A stretch of 64,000 nt of DNA, taken from the NCBI GenBank assembly GCA_963761425.1, contig CAVXGQ010000005.1, positions 558,001 to 622,000 on the forward strand. Direction: 5' to 3'. Position numbers and translations under genes: made by a program. The notes under the pieces were generated by a model that was not told the DNA's origin, did not search any database, and was given only the letters and a program-made list of their open reading frames with translations. The DNA comes from Bog-793 sp963761425. Lineage in GTDB: Bacteria; Actinomycetota; Acidimicrobiia; Acidimicrobiales; Bog-793. Below are positions 35,065-44,233 of this stretch, in pieces; positions within the stretch are counted from its first letter, which is position 1; each line of letters opens with the position of its first letter.

Positions 35065-36650
35065 GAGACGTCGGCCACCAGCAGCGGCGGGGCGTGGAGG
35101 TGCGTGATGGTCGGATTTCGCCCCACGACGTCCTCCGCCATTTCAAGGGCGTCGGCGAGGGTCGAGGCGGGCTTGAAACCCATGCGCCGCACCGCGTCCC
35201 GGTCGCCGCCCACGATGATCACCGCGCCAAGGTGATCGAGGGCGTGCGCGCACCAGTACCACATGTAGAAGGGGTGCACGCCGTGGTAGGCGTACGAGGT
35301 CCGGTAGAGGTGGATGTACCAGGGATCGGTGGCGAACGCCTGCTCGTAGGTCTTCTCGATCTCGATGAGGTCGGTGGTCTCGGAGAGGACCTGCTCGAAA
35401 AAGTCGATGTAGCTCGGATGGTGAACCGGGTGGAAGGCCCAGGGGGTGGGGTGGGAGATGATGCAGACCCCGCCTTCGCGCACGAGCGGCCTTCCCCGAT
35501 AGAAGTTGAAGAAGTAGCCGAGCCCGAGGCAGGCGACCAGGATCGGGTTCATGATGGAGTTCACGTTGTACGGACCGAGGTACGGCAGCCCCATGGTCAA
35601 GATGTCGGTCTGCCCCTCCACGGGGACCAGCTGCTGACGGTAGAGGTTCTCCAAGGTCACGTCGTGGACCGCCTCCACCTCGCCGGCTTGGAATGAGGTG
35701 GGCGCGTAGGGCGACAGCACCGAGCGGAAGATCCGCCGGGCGAGCGCTGGCGGGGTGCGCTCCAGGGCGAGTCGCGCCGAATGGAAACCCGCCCGGTCGG
35801 CGAGGGACCACTCCCACTCCCGCTTCTGCAGGTACCCGAACTGCGAGGGGAAGGTGTCGATGTTGAGTGTCGACTCGATCTGGAACAGCTTCACCCCGGC
35901 GTTCTTGATCTGTCGTCCGATGCGCCAGGTCGTCGTGTGCAGCTCGGAGTGGTGCCGGTCCATCAGGGAGCGGCTGTGGAGCAGGGTCTTCACGTTGTGG
36001 TGGTAACGGATGCTCTTGTAGCTGCAGAGCCCGGTGACGAGGGACTTGTGGCCGCCGTCCATCGCCGACAGGTTGATGTTCACGTAGATCAGCAGGTCGC
36101 TCTCGGCGGCGCGCTGATTGATCTCGACCTCTTCGCCCTCGTCGGTCTTGCCCAGGTCGACGAGGCCGTCAGGGTCCTCTGCGTCGTGCTGGAGCAGCAG
36201 CCCGTTGGGAGCGAAGGCGTCGAAGATCCGGTCTCCGAGGGCTTGACGCAGCTCCTCGTCGGTCATCCGGCGGTGGAGGCCGAGCGCCGCGACCAGCACG
36301 ACGTCGTCTACCCCGGCCGCGGCGGCCTTGTTGAGCACGGCCTCGATGACCCGCTGGCGAATGTCCGGGCGGCGCATCGGCGGGAGGGGAAGCGAGGCGT
36401 CGTCGAAAGCGATGGTGAGCCGCATCCCCGGCCGCAGCAGGGCCGAGAGGGGCGGCGAGTCGCCGATCGGGTGTTCCAGGGCGTGGCGTACCGCGGCGTC
36501 GGGGTCCGTTAGCCCCTCGAGCGGCTCCGGCGGATAGATGACCCGGGAGCCCTCGGGGAGCCGTTCGAAACGGAAGCCTTCCCCGTGCCAGAACAGCGTG
36601 GGAGGGGTCGATCGGTCGACCTCGAGTACGAATCCGGGTCTCGGGCTCAC
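35061..36650 (-). CDS. LarA-like (DUF2088) protein
   Basis: A 529-residue protein whose N-terminal half matches the lactate-racemase LarA fold. FDDASLPLPPMRRPDIRQ and VALGLHRRMTDEELRQALG carry a conserved His followed by EEL, and AMDGGHKSLVTGLCSYKSI resembles the GGxKS(I/L)xPG loop in which LarA attaches its nickel-pincer cofactor. The C-terminal half departs from LarA. It may racemise or rearrange a hydroxy-acid, or be a non-enzymatic relative. The GTG at 36650 overlaps the dehydrogenase stop. Its placement among lipid genes is unusual for this family. Confidence 0.7.
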   Translation of the reverse strand: MSPRPGFVLEVDRSTPPTLFWHGEGFRFERLPEGSRVIYPPEPLEGLTDPDAAVRHALEHPIGDSPPLSALLRPGMRLTIAFDDASLPLPPMRRPDIRQRVIEAVLNKAAAAGVDDVVLVAALGLHRRMTDEELRQALGDRIFDAFAPNGLLLQHDAEDPDGLVDLGKTDEGEEVEINQRAAESDLLIYVNINLSAMDGGHKSLVTGLCSYKSIRYHHNVKTLLHSRSLMDRHHSELHTTTWRIGRQIKNAGVKLFQIESTLNIDTFPSQFGYLQKREWEWSLADRAGFHSARLALERTPPALARRIFRSVLSPYAPTSFQAGEVEAVHDVTLENLYRQQLVPVEGQTDILTMGLPYLGPYNVNSIMNPILVACLGLGYFFNFYRGRPLVREGGVCIISHPTPWAFHPVHHPSYIDFFEQVLSETTDLIEIEKTYEQAFATDPWYIHLYRTSYAYHGVHPFYMWYWCAHALDHLGAVIIVGGDRDAVRRMGFKPASTLADALEMAEDVVGRNPTITHLHAPPLLVADVS

Positions 36651-37930
36651 GCGTTGGTCTCCAATTTCTTGTCGTCGCGGGGTAGACGTCGCTTTGATGC
36701 CGCGGGTGCCGTCACACCTCGCCACACCGGGTCTTCACGCCGGAGGTCGAACACCACCTTGACCGACCCCCGCCGTCCGGCGTTGGCGGCGTGGTGGACC
36801 GCTTCTTCGTAACGTTCCAAAGGGTAGTGGGCCGAGACCAGCCGCTCGAGGTGGACCTCTTGGACGAGCTCGAAGGCGAGGGCGAAGGTGGACCGCGGTC
36901 CCGCGGGTAGCTGCTCGGTGCCATAGGCGTAAGCGCCCATGAGCGCGATCTCCCGCTGCCACAGCGGCGCGAGGTCAACCCGGACCGTCCCAGGCATGCC
37001 GACGAGCACGATGCGGCCCCCGGGCCGGACCACCTCCAGGGCCTCGGTGATCGAGCCCGCCGACCCCACGCAGTCAAAAACCACGTCGGCGCCGCCCGCC
37101 AAGCGTTCGATGGCGCCCGCCCCGGACGCCAGGGCCAGCGTTCCGGTCATGCGGCGCACTGCTCGGCCGAGCTCGCTCGGCGCCACGACAACGTCGGCAC
37201 CGAGATCCTCGGCGAAACGGCTCTGTACCCGATACTTGGCCACGGATAGCAACGCCGAGGGGAGGGTGTGGCGCCGCAGAGCCGCGAGGGTAAGGAGGCC
37301 AAGGGTGCCGGAGCCGAGGACGACGACCCGTTCACCCGGCACGATCTGGCCTGCCAGCGCGGCGTGGATCGCACAGGCAGCCGGTTCGACCATCACCGCG
37401 GCCTCGTTGCTCAGCGGGTCGGGCACGAGATGGAGCTGGGCCTCGTGCGCCACCAGCTGGTCCGACCACCCACCACCGGTATCGGCGCAGTAGCCGGTCT
37501 GCAGTCCCGGACGGAGGTAGCCGAAGGCGATCCGCTCGCAAGCTCCGGTCCGACCTGCCGCGCACGACGGGCAGGGCGGGTCGATGCCTCGTACCACGCA
37601 GGAAAGGACGGGCTCGATAACCACCCTCCTGCCGGTATCAGGCCCGTCGGTGACGACCCCGACGATCTCGTGGCCGGGCACGAACGGGAAGGTGACGATG
37701 TGCTCGAAAAATCTTGAGCTCTCACCGTCGAGCGTCGAGAGGTCCGAACCGCAGATTCCTGACAGAAGCGGCGTGACGTGGTGCCAACGCGGTCCCGGCA
37801 GGCGCGGTGGGTCCATCTCACACAGACGGAGGGGACCGATCCCGATTCCGCTTCCGGATCCCGCGACCAGAGCGGCCACCCGCGCCGCGGCAAACCGATG
37901 GACCAGCCGCTCCACGAGCAGGGCCTTCAT
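36647..37930 (-). CDS. Zinc-dependent alcohol dehydrogenase-like MDR protein
   Basis: A 427-residue medium-chain dehydrogenase. SGICGSDLSTL and FVPGHEIVGVV are the catalytic-zinc motifs, PCPSCAAGRTGACERI the structural-zinc loop, and VVVLGSGTLGLLTLAAL the NAD(P) Rossmann loop. A long N-terminal stretch and the loop SSRFFEHIVTF differ from classic ADH. It could oxidise or reduce a long-chain alcohol/aldehyde, given its reductase neighbour. The ATG at 37930 overlaps the end of the HAD part of the upstream gene by 4 bases. Confidence 0.85.
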   Translation of the reverse strand: MKALLVERLVHRFAAARVAALVAGSGSGIGIGPLRLCEMDPPRLPGPRWHHVTPLLSGICGSDLSTLDGESSRFFEHIVTFPFVPGHEIVGVVTDGPDTGRRVVIEPVLSCVVRGIDPPCPSCAAGRTGACERIAFGYLRPGLQTGYCADTGGGWSDQLVAHEAQLHLVPDPLSNEAAVMVEPAACAIHAALAGQIVPGERVVVLGSGTLGLLTLAALRRHTLPSALLSVAKYRVQSRFAEDLGADVVVAPSELGRAVRRMTGTLALASGAGAIERLAGGADVVFDCVGSAGSITEALEVVRPGGRIVLVGMPGTVRVDLAPLWQREIALMGAYAYGTEQLPAGPRSTFALAFELVQEVHLERLVSAHYPLERYEEAVHHAANAGRRGSVKVVFDLRREDPVWRGVTAPAASKRRLPRDDKKLETNA

Positions 37931-38226
37931 CGCGACGGACCCTTTTCGTCGCGGGAGGCATCTGGGGCGAGTTCCCGCGGAGCGGGGGAGCGCGGTCCGG
38001 TCCGGCGCATGGCGATGGCCAGCGGGACCCACGGCCCACCCCGGGCCCGCTTCCACTCTTCGATGGGCCAACCGCGTCGTCGGGCGAGGGCCGCCAGCTT
38101 CGGCTCCGGGTTCACCACCACCGGCAGCCCGACCGCGTTGAGCATCGGCAGGTCACTTGTTGAGTCCCCATAGCCGACCGTCCGTTCCAGGTCCAGCCCA
38201 TAAGATGCCGCCCACTCGCCGAGCAT
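37927..38226 (-). CDS. Detached C-terminal part of the HAD domain (frameshift from the acyl-CoA reductase gene)
   Basis: A 99-residue frame starting MLGEWAASYGLDLERTVGYG and containing VGYGDSTSDLPMLNAVG, the final HAD phosphatase motif (GD...SD), then VNPEPKLAALARRRGWPIEEW. It is the direct continuation of the HAD domain encoded upstream in another frame. One base missing near 38228-38236 separates them. It is unlikely to fold alone. Confidence 0.7.
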   Translation of the reverse strand: MLGEWAASYGLDLERTVGYGDSTSDLPMLNAVGLPVVVNPEPKLAALARRRGWPIEEWKRARGGPWVPLAIAMRRTGPRSPAPRELAPDASRDEKGPSR

Positions 38227-40334
38227 GATCCGCGGGCCTCACCCGTGGGGGGCGTCGAGACGAGCTCACCGGTGAAACGACCGTTCTTCTCGCCCAACCG
38301 CGCGCACACGATCTCGTCGAACAGCGGCCGCAGTGGCGCGATCGCGAAGTCGAGCGCCCCGGTGATGAGAAGGGTCGGATGCCCGAGAGCGCGATGGGCA
38401 CGCACCCGCTCAATCGCGCCAGGGAAAGCCCTTATGAGCAGCAGGTCGCTGAAGAGCTCCCAGGCGTCGTCGCGCACCCGGTCGACCGGTGCGCCCTCGT
38501 ATCGTCGGTAGAACGAACGCAGAAAATCGCCACGATCGCGTCGGTCAATCACCAGCAGGTGCGGCCCCTCGAGTAGAAGCTCCGCCGCCAGTTGCAACCG
38601 GCGTAGCGGCGGAAGGTGACGGGTCGCCAGCCAGCCGTAGGACTCGACGACGTTGGAGTTGATGAGGGTTTGCTCGAGGTCGAAAGCTGCGCAACGCGGC
38701 TCGGGTGTGAGTATCCGCCGCCGTGAGCGGTCCTCGCGTTTCTCGGAGACCCGACGACGGCTCGGTGACGTGCGGACGCGGGCGTGGCTGACGACCGAGG
38801 GCAGGTGCACATCCCGCACGTATGACGACCAGTCGAGGACCGCCGGGTCGAAGCAGAACGTCTTTTGGTCGACGGGGTCGAGCGAGTTGTACAGGGACAA
38901 GGTGCGATCGATGCGAAATCGTGCTTCGCTGTCCACGTAGGACCCGTAAAGTTCGACGTAACCGAGGGCGCGCTCGGCGAGGAGACGGCGCTCCTCCACC
39001 CCGAGGGCGCGCTCGGCGAGATCGCCCCGGATTGGTAGGCGATTGACGAAGTGTTCGGCAAAACGGAGCGTCGCCGAAGCGCGCCGCAGGTCGCTTTGGA
39101 CCTTGCCCCTGCCGGGGAAGGACCACTTCGGCACCACGATTGGCTGGCCGTGGGAGTCGTAGAGCGGGTGCTCGGTGAACCAACCTTCGCAGAGCGAGAC
39201 GAGGGTTCCGTAGCGCAACGGGTTCCTCACCCCTGACGCGACCTGAAACACGCTTCCTTCGGGAGATCCGGGCCCGCGGGCCGCGATCGCGATGATCGCC
39301 GCCGCGACGAGGTCAACCGGGATCACGTCGATGATGCCTTCGGGCACACCGGGGAACTGCCGGAGAAGGCCACGTGCGTACGAAATGATCACCGGTTCGG
39401 CCATGCGGAAGCCGCGGATCCAACCCGGCATCGGATCGGCGAGCGACGACTCGACGATCGACGGGCGCACAACCGTCACCGGCAGCTCACCTTTGGTGTC
39501 GGCCAAGGCCACTTCGCCAAGAGATTTCGTGTAGGCGTAGGCATCGGGCCAGCCGAGGGCCTGGGCCCGTGCTCGGCCGAGATCCACCAGGCGGTCCGTC
39601 ACCCAGTCCTCGCGCAGTCGCTCGGTCTTCTCCGCGAGCAGGGAGGTTCCCGCCGCGCCGAGCTCGGCTCGAGCCGCTTTGCGGAACTTCGCCAGCTGGC
39701 GCGGTGTCCGGCTTTCCGTGTGGGCGTCCGAACGGGCCCGGCGCGCGGCCTCGACCTCGGCCCGCCAGTCGGGGAGAACCACGTAGGGGCTCTCCGAGAT
39801 GGGATCCTCGAGAGCGTCCCCCCGGTGCCCACCGCTGACGTAGGCGGTCGAGACCGATATGAGGTGGGGGAGCGCGGCCCCGGCCGGCCGGCGTGTAGCG
39901 GCGAGATCGACGATGGTCGACGCGACACGGGAAGGTCCAAGCAGATTGACCTCCACTGAGCTGTCGAGCGGGGCGTCGAAGCTCACCGAAGCGGCCGCGT
40001 GGACGACGATGTCGCATGACGCGAGAACGGATCTGCCCTCGTCGTCGAGACCTAGGCCGTCGGTCGCCACGTCGCCGGCAACCGTCGTCAATCGACGGGA
40101 CACCATGGCGTCGAAATCGTGACCGAGCTCGTCGCGGAGCCGGTCGAAGCACTCGTTGCGGATGATCTCGTTGGCGGTGCGGACCGCCGCGCTCTGTCTT
40201 CGCCCGTGGCGGACTACCACGACGATTTCGCACTCCGGCACGCAGCGCAAGAGACGCTCGACCAGCGCGGTGCCGAGAAAGCCGGTCGCGCCAGTGATCG
40301 CGATGCGCTTGTGCCTGAGAGTATCGGCGATCAT
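38112..40334 (-). CDS. Fatty acyl-CoA reductase-like (NAD_binding_4) fused to HAD-IB phosphatase
   Basis: Starts MIADTLRHKRIAITGATGFL with the GxTGFLG nucleotide-binding loop; YAYTKSLGEVAL supplies the YxxxK dyad. VVRPSIVESSLADPMPGWIRG and the later sterile-like C-terminal region match fatty-acyl reductases that make fatty alcohols or aldehydes. From about residue 540 a HAD-IB domain follows: AAFDLEQTLINSNVVESYGW (first motif DxE instead of DxD), LLITGALDF, and FDEIVCARLGEKNGRFTGEL. The last HAD motif lies in another frame (37927-38226), so the natural product is about 800 residues across a frameshift; the last about 38 residues of this frame are artefactual. First gene of the lipid-like operon. 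Confidence 0.8.
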   Translation of the reverse strand: MIADTLRHKRIAITGATGFLGTALVERLLRCVPECEIVVVVRHGRRQSAAVRTANEIIRNECFDRLRDELGHDFDAMVSRRLTTVAGDVATDGLGLDDEGRSVLASCDIVVHAAASVSFDAPLDSSVEVNLLGPSRVASTIVDLAATRRPAGAALPHLISVSTAYVSGGHRGDALEDPISESPYVVLPDWRAEVEAARRARSDAHTESRTPRQLAKFRKAARAELGAAGTSLLAEKTERLREDWVTDRLVDLGRARAQALGWPDAYAYTKSLGEVALADTKGELPVTVVRPSIVESSLADPMPGWIRGFRMAEPVIISYARGLLRQFPGVPEGIIDVIPVDLVAAAIIAIAARGPGSPEGSVFQVASGVRNPLRYGTLVSLCEGWFTEHPLYDSHGQPIVVPKWSFPGRGKVQSDLRRASATLRFAEHFVNRLPIRGDLAERALGVEERRLLAERALGYVELYGSYVDSEARFRIDRTLSLYNSLDPVDQKTFCFDPAVLDWSSYVRDVHLPSVVSHARVRTSPSRRRVSEKREDRSRRRILTPEPRCAAFDLEQTLINSNVVESYGWLATRHLPPLRRLQLAAELLLEGPHLLVIDRRDRGDFLRSFYRRYEGAPVDRVRDDAWELFSDLLLIRAFPGAIERVRAHRALGHPTLLITGALDFAIAPLRPLFDEIVCARLGEKNGRFTGELVSTPPTGEARGSCSASGRHLMGWTWNGRSAMGTQQVTCRCSTRSGCRWW

Positions 40335-40356
40335 GATGACGGCTCCGAAGCTTCGG

Positions 40357-40998
40357 TCATCGCCGGCGCGCCGAGGATCGTGAGCGCCGGGGTGGCGTGT
40401 AGCGCTTGGAGGGCTTGGGCGGCCCGGAGGGCGTCCCGGAGGCCTTCTTCGTCGCAGGGAGTAATCGGGAGCGCGTGGCCTGATCGGCACGTTGGCGGCG
40501 CATGCTTCGGACAAGGAGCCAGCCTCCGAAAACGAGGAACAAGGCGCCGAAGATGTCCTCGGCGGTGATGAGCTCGAATCCCATCATGAAGTTCGCGATA
40601 CCGACTATGGAACTTCGCCGATAGATGATCCCGGCCATCATGATGGCGACGAGGATCAGACCGGCGATGAGCAGCGTCAGCGCGTCGGAACGGACCTTCA
40701 GTACCGAAGAGTGCCGGTCGACGATGTACCCAGCGGTCACGAGACCGAGCGCAAGGACCATCGCGGCAACGCTGAATCGGTGCTCGCGATCATCAAGATT
40801 GCCCACGGCCGTCTTGTCTGCCGTTGAGCGTGGACCAGCAGGTCGCACCGGAGGCTTCGACAGCCAGGACCCCGGCCGGCTGAGGAAGGTCCGAGCACGG
40901 GAGGCAAGACTCTTCCCGGTGCCCGCGCTCGTCCCCGGCGCGTCAACAACGTGCTCGTCGACGGGTTCGAGCTGATCGCCGGACTGATCAATAGTCAC
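40357..40998 (-). CDS. Small membrane protein with basic C-terminal tail
   Basis: About 213 residues with three to four hydrophobic segments (FSVAAMVLALGLVTAGYIV; ALTLLIAGLILVAIMMAGII; AEDIFGALFLVFGGWLLV) and a highly basic tail (KRYTPPRRSRSSARRR). No family recognised. The GTG at 40998 is chosen because upstream sequence lacks protein-like composition. It ends 22 bases before the acyl-CoA reductase start and may be the first gene of that operon. Confidence 0.55.
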   Translation of the reverse strand: MTIDQSGDQLEPVDEHVVDAPGTSAGTGKSLASRARTFLSRPGSWLSKPPVRPAGPRSTADKTAVGNLDDREHRFSVAAMVLALGLVTAGYIVDRHSSVLKVRSDALTLLIAGLILVAIMMAGIIYRRSSIVGIANFMMGFELITAEDIFGALFLVFGGWLLVRSMRRQRADQATRSRLLPATKKASGTPSGPPKPSKRYTPPRRSRSSARRR

Positions 40999-41146
40999 TG
41001 TACAAAGGGTAGTTGCGAAGGCGCCGTCGCAGGGAATGCACGTTACCGCTGACGCGCGATTCGCCGTTGGTAGGCCCCGCGTGCAGCTCGACGGCCGACC
41101 AACCCCTGGGACACCGCCATCGGGGTCGCGGTTACCATTCCACAAT

Positions 41147-41187
41147 CGGGCGCTTGGCTCAGTTGGTTAGAGCGCAGCCTTCACACG
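41147..41187 (+). repeat. Left attachment copy: 5' half of tRNA-Val
   Basis: Forty-one bases identical to 53349-53389, covering tRNA-Val nucleotides 1-40 plus one upstream base and stopping just after the anticodon. The tRNA continues no further here: TCGTTGACC follows instead of the anticodon 3' stem. It marks the left junction of the integrated element. Confidence 0.85.
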
Positions 41188-41320
41188 TCGTTGACCAGGG
41201 ACGTTGTGCTCACCTGCGGTTCTCCTGCTCAATTCTGAGCGATTCAGGTAAAGTTATGCGCTGTTGGAAAGTCTCTCCTCAGCGGCCGTCCGAGGCTCAA
41301 GGATGTGAAGGGAGGTGACA

Positions 41321-44233
41321 ATGGGTGCGCCTGCGGAGGTTCTGGACCTTGTGGCGCACTACCGGCGAAACCGCGCCACCTTCGAGTCAGATGCTTACCT
41401 CGAGGCGTCAGCTCGCCAGGAGTTCGTCGACCCGTTCTTCCGTAGCCTCGGATGGGACGTTGGTAATCGTCTCGGCTGGGCGGATCAGAACAAAGAGGTT
41501 GTAGTCGAGCCGTATGTCAATATCGACGGGCACAACAAGGCACCGGACTACGCCTTCCGGGTCGGGCCACAGCCGAAGTTCTTCGCCGAAGCGAAGCGCC
41601 CAAGCATCGTGCTCCGTACAGATCCAGTCCCGGCCCGCCAGATCCGGGGTTACGGTTGGAACGCTGGAATGCCGGTCTGCATCCTCACGAACTTTGGCGA
41701 GTTCGTCGTCTATGACACGAGCGTGAAGCCCTCGTCTTCAGACCGCGTGACGACTGCTCGGGTCGCCCATATCTCTTTCGACGAATACGACGAGCGTTGG
41801 GAGTGGATTGAGTCGATATTTGGCCGTACGGCAGTCTGGAAGGGGAGCCTTGAGGAGTTTGCAAAGGCACAACCGACAAGGAGAGGTAGCCAACCGGTCG
41901 ATGCCGCGATCCTCGCCGAGATCGAGAAATGGCGCGAGGCCCTCGCCCGGGAACTAGCCAGGCGAAATAGCGGGCTGTCGAAGGACGAGTTGAACGCTGC
42001 GGTCCAGTCGACGATCGATCGCGTCATGTTCCTGCGCATTTGCGAGGACCGAAACGTCCAACCCTATGGCGAACTTCGCAGCGCCGCGAGTACTAAGGAC
42101 GTTTACGGCGAGCTGCTCCGCATGTTCCGCCGTGCTGACGACCGATACAACTCGGGCCTGTTCCACTTCAGAGCCGAACACGGACGCGTGAGTGCGCCAG
42201 ACATGCTCACGCCGCAACTCACCATTGGCAACCGGGTGCTCGCCGACCTGTTATTTGACCTGTACCCGCCGCTTTCACCCTTCGACTTCCGCTTCATCGG
42301 GGTCGAGGTCCTTGGCCAGGTTTACGAAGAGTTCCTTGGAAAGGTGATCCGGCTCGACGCGTCACGACGAGTTATTGTCGAAGAGAAGCCGGAAGTAAAG
42401 AAGGCTCACGGTGTCGTCTACACGCCGGAGTCGGTCGTCCGCTACATCATCGGTCAAAGCCTTGAGAAAGCCCTCGCCGGCACGACCCTTGGGATCTTGA
42501 GCGGTCGGCTCGGTGGCAGGAAGGCGCACCCTCTACGTGTTCTCGACCCGGCTTGCGGTTCAGGTTCGTTCCTCATTGCCGTCTACCAGACGCTTCTCGA
42601 CTGGTACTACGCCGAGTACACGAAGAACCCGTCAGAACACGTAAAGGGGAGGAACCCGGCGCTGCGCCCGGTCGGCCAGGACGCCTGGCAGCTCACGACG
42701 ACAGAACGCAAGCGGATCCTGCTCGACCACGTCTTCGGCGTCGACATCGATCCCCAGGCTGTCGAAGTGACGAAACTGTCGCTCCTCCTAAAGTGTCTCG
42801 AAGGCGAGACGGACACAACCATCCACCAGCAGATGACCTTCCTCCAGGAACGGGCTCTCCCGGACCTCGACAACAACATCAAGTGCGGAAACTCGCTCAT
42901 CGGGATCGACTACGCCGAGGTCGAGCCGACAGTGACGGCAGATCCGACGCGCCTGGCGAAGGTCAATATGTTCGACTGGGGGAGCGAGTTCCCGTCAGTG
43001 TTTGCGGGACCGGAGCCCGGCTTCGATGTTGTGCTCGGCAACCCGCCCTACGTTCTTCTTCAAGACGAGTTCCGTGATGACCTGCAGCTCGACTATTTCC
43101 GGAAGCATTACAGCGTCGCGGCGTACAAGCTTGACACCTACCACCTGTTCCTCGAGCGGTCCCTGCAGGTCGTCCATGAGGAAGGGTGGCTGTCCATGAT
43201 CACGCCCTCGAACTGGCTCACGAATAACTATCTTGTCGGTCTCCGGAGCCTCTTGCTCGACTCGTCATGCCTCGAGTCAGTCACCGTCCTCGACAGAGGC
43301 GTGTTCCCGAAGCGCTCGGTCGACTGCGCTGTCCTTGCGACGCGCGCCCAAGGTCGGACCGAGAAGCCGCTTGCCATGCTGCACGCCGTGCCCGCGCCCC
43401 ACCAGTCCTTGGCCATCGTCGCCGAGAAAAGCGTCGATCCGGCAAGGGTCCGCTCCGACGCACACCTGCTCTTCACCGGCACAGCCGAGCCCAAGCTTGC
43501 TTTAGCACTCGACGCGCTAGAGATGTCAGGCCTGGTTCTCGGTGACATCGCACGAGTCCATTTTGGGAAACAGCTTCGAGATCGGAGGCTCTACCCGAGG
43601 GACGTTCTCACTAGCGTCGGGCCTGAGGACGTACTCCCAGTCGGCTACGTCCGCTGCCTCACCGGAGGCGATGTTGGCCGCTGGTCGACCAACTGGTCGG
43701 GTCTTGCGCTTCTCGACAGCGAAGAGGCGCGAAGAGGCGGCTGTTGGGATCCCGACATCCAAAACGCAAGGGACAAGCTCATTACACGCCAGGTTGGCCG
43801 GTTTCCCGTTTGGGGCATGGACGCCCTCGGCTACCAGTGTCTCAACACGGTCTTCATGGTGTTGCCGACCGACTCACGGTATAGCGCGATGTTCCTTCTG
43901 GGTGTACTGAACGCGGCGCCGCTCCAGGCCTACTGGCTTGACCACTTCTACGACCAGCGCAACACCTTCCCAAAGATCAAAGGCACCTACCTAAAGAAGC
44001 TGCCGCTCCCTGCTCCACCGACGACAGATGAACTCGACGGGGTCGTCCGCACAGCGACCGAGCTTGTGAGGCTTACCGAGGCGATCGGGGAGTCGTCTGG
44101 AGACGAGCGACAGCGCCTTCTGCGAGGCGCGGCTAGCCAGGAGGTCGTGCTCGATCGGCTGGTTGCGGACCTCTACGGCCTGGGCGAGAGGCAGCGAGAG
44201 GCGATCGGGAAGGCGCTCGCTGACCGTCCGTAA
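41321..44233 (+). CDS. Type IIG restriction-modification enzyme (Eco57I-like)
   Basis: A single polypeptide of about 970 residues. The N-terminal nuclease is of PD-(D/E)xK type: APDYAFRVGP then FFAEAKRP (Asp, Glu-x-Lys). The N6-adenine methyltransferase core has motif I VLDPACGSGSFLIAVYQ, HVFGVDIDPQAVEVTKLSL, and motif IV VVLGNPPYVLLQDE. A C-terminal target-recognition region ends with NTFPKIKGTYLKKLPLP, typical of Eco57I-class enzymes. It modifies and cleaves a specific DNA sequence that cannot be read from the protein. The ATG at 41321 follows AAGGGAGGTGACA. It is the leftmost gene of the island and is oriented away from the integrase block. Confidence 0.88.
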   Translation: MGAPAEVLDLVAHYRRNRATFESDAYLEASARQEFVDPFFRSLGWDVGNRLGWADQNKEVVVEPYVNIDGHNKAPDYAFRVGPQPKFFAEAKRPSIVLRTDPVPARQIRGYGWNAGMPVCILTNFGEFVVYDTSVKPSSSDRVTTARVAHISFDEYDERWEWIESIFGRTAVWKGSLEEFAKAQPTRRGSQPVDAAILAEIEKWREALARELARRNSGLSKDELNAAVQSTIDRVMFLRICEDRNVQPYGELRSAASTKDVYGELLRMFRRADDRYNSGLFHFRAEHGRVSAPDMLTPQLTIGNRVLADLLFDLYPPLSPFDFRFIGVEVLGQVYEEFLGKVIRLDASRRVIVEEKPEVKKAHGVVYTPESVVRYIIGQSLEKALAGTTLGILSGRLGGRKAHPLRVLDPACGSGSFLIAVYQTLLDWYYAEYTKNPSEHVKGRNPALRPVGQDAWQLTTTERKRILLDHVFGVDIDPQAVEVTKLSLLLKCLEGETDTTIHQQMTFLQERALPDLDNNIKCGNSLIGIDYAEVEPTVTADPTRLAKVNMFDWGSEFPSVFAGPEPGFDVVLGNPPYVLLQDEFRDDLQLDYFRKHYSVAAYKLDTYHLFLERSLQVVHEEGWLSMITPSNWLTNNYLVGLRSLLLDSSCLESVTVLDRGVFPKRSVDCAVLATRAQGRTEKPLAMLHAVPAPHQSLAIVAEKSVDPARVRSDAHLLFTGTAEPKLALALDALEMSGLVLGDIARVHFGKQLRDRRLYPRDVLTSVGPEDVLPVGYVRCLTGGDVGRWSTNWSGLALLDSEEARRGGCWDPDIQNARDKLITRQVGRFPVWGMDALGYQCLNTVFMVLPTDSRYSAMFLLGVLNAAPLQAYWLDHFYDQRNTFPKIKGTYLKKLPLPAPPTTDELDGVVRTATELVRLTEAIGESSGDERQRLLRGAASQEVVLDRLVADLYGLGERQREAIGKALADRP

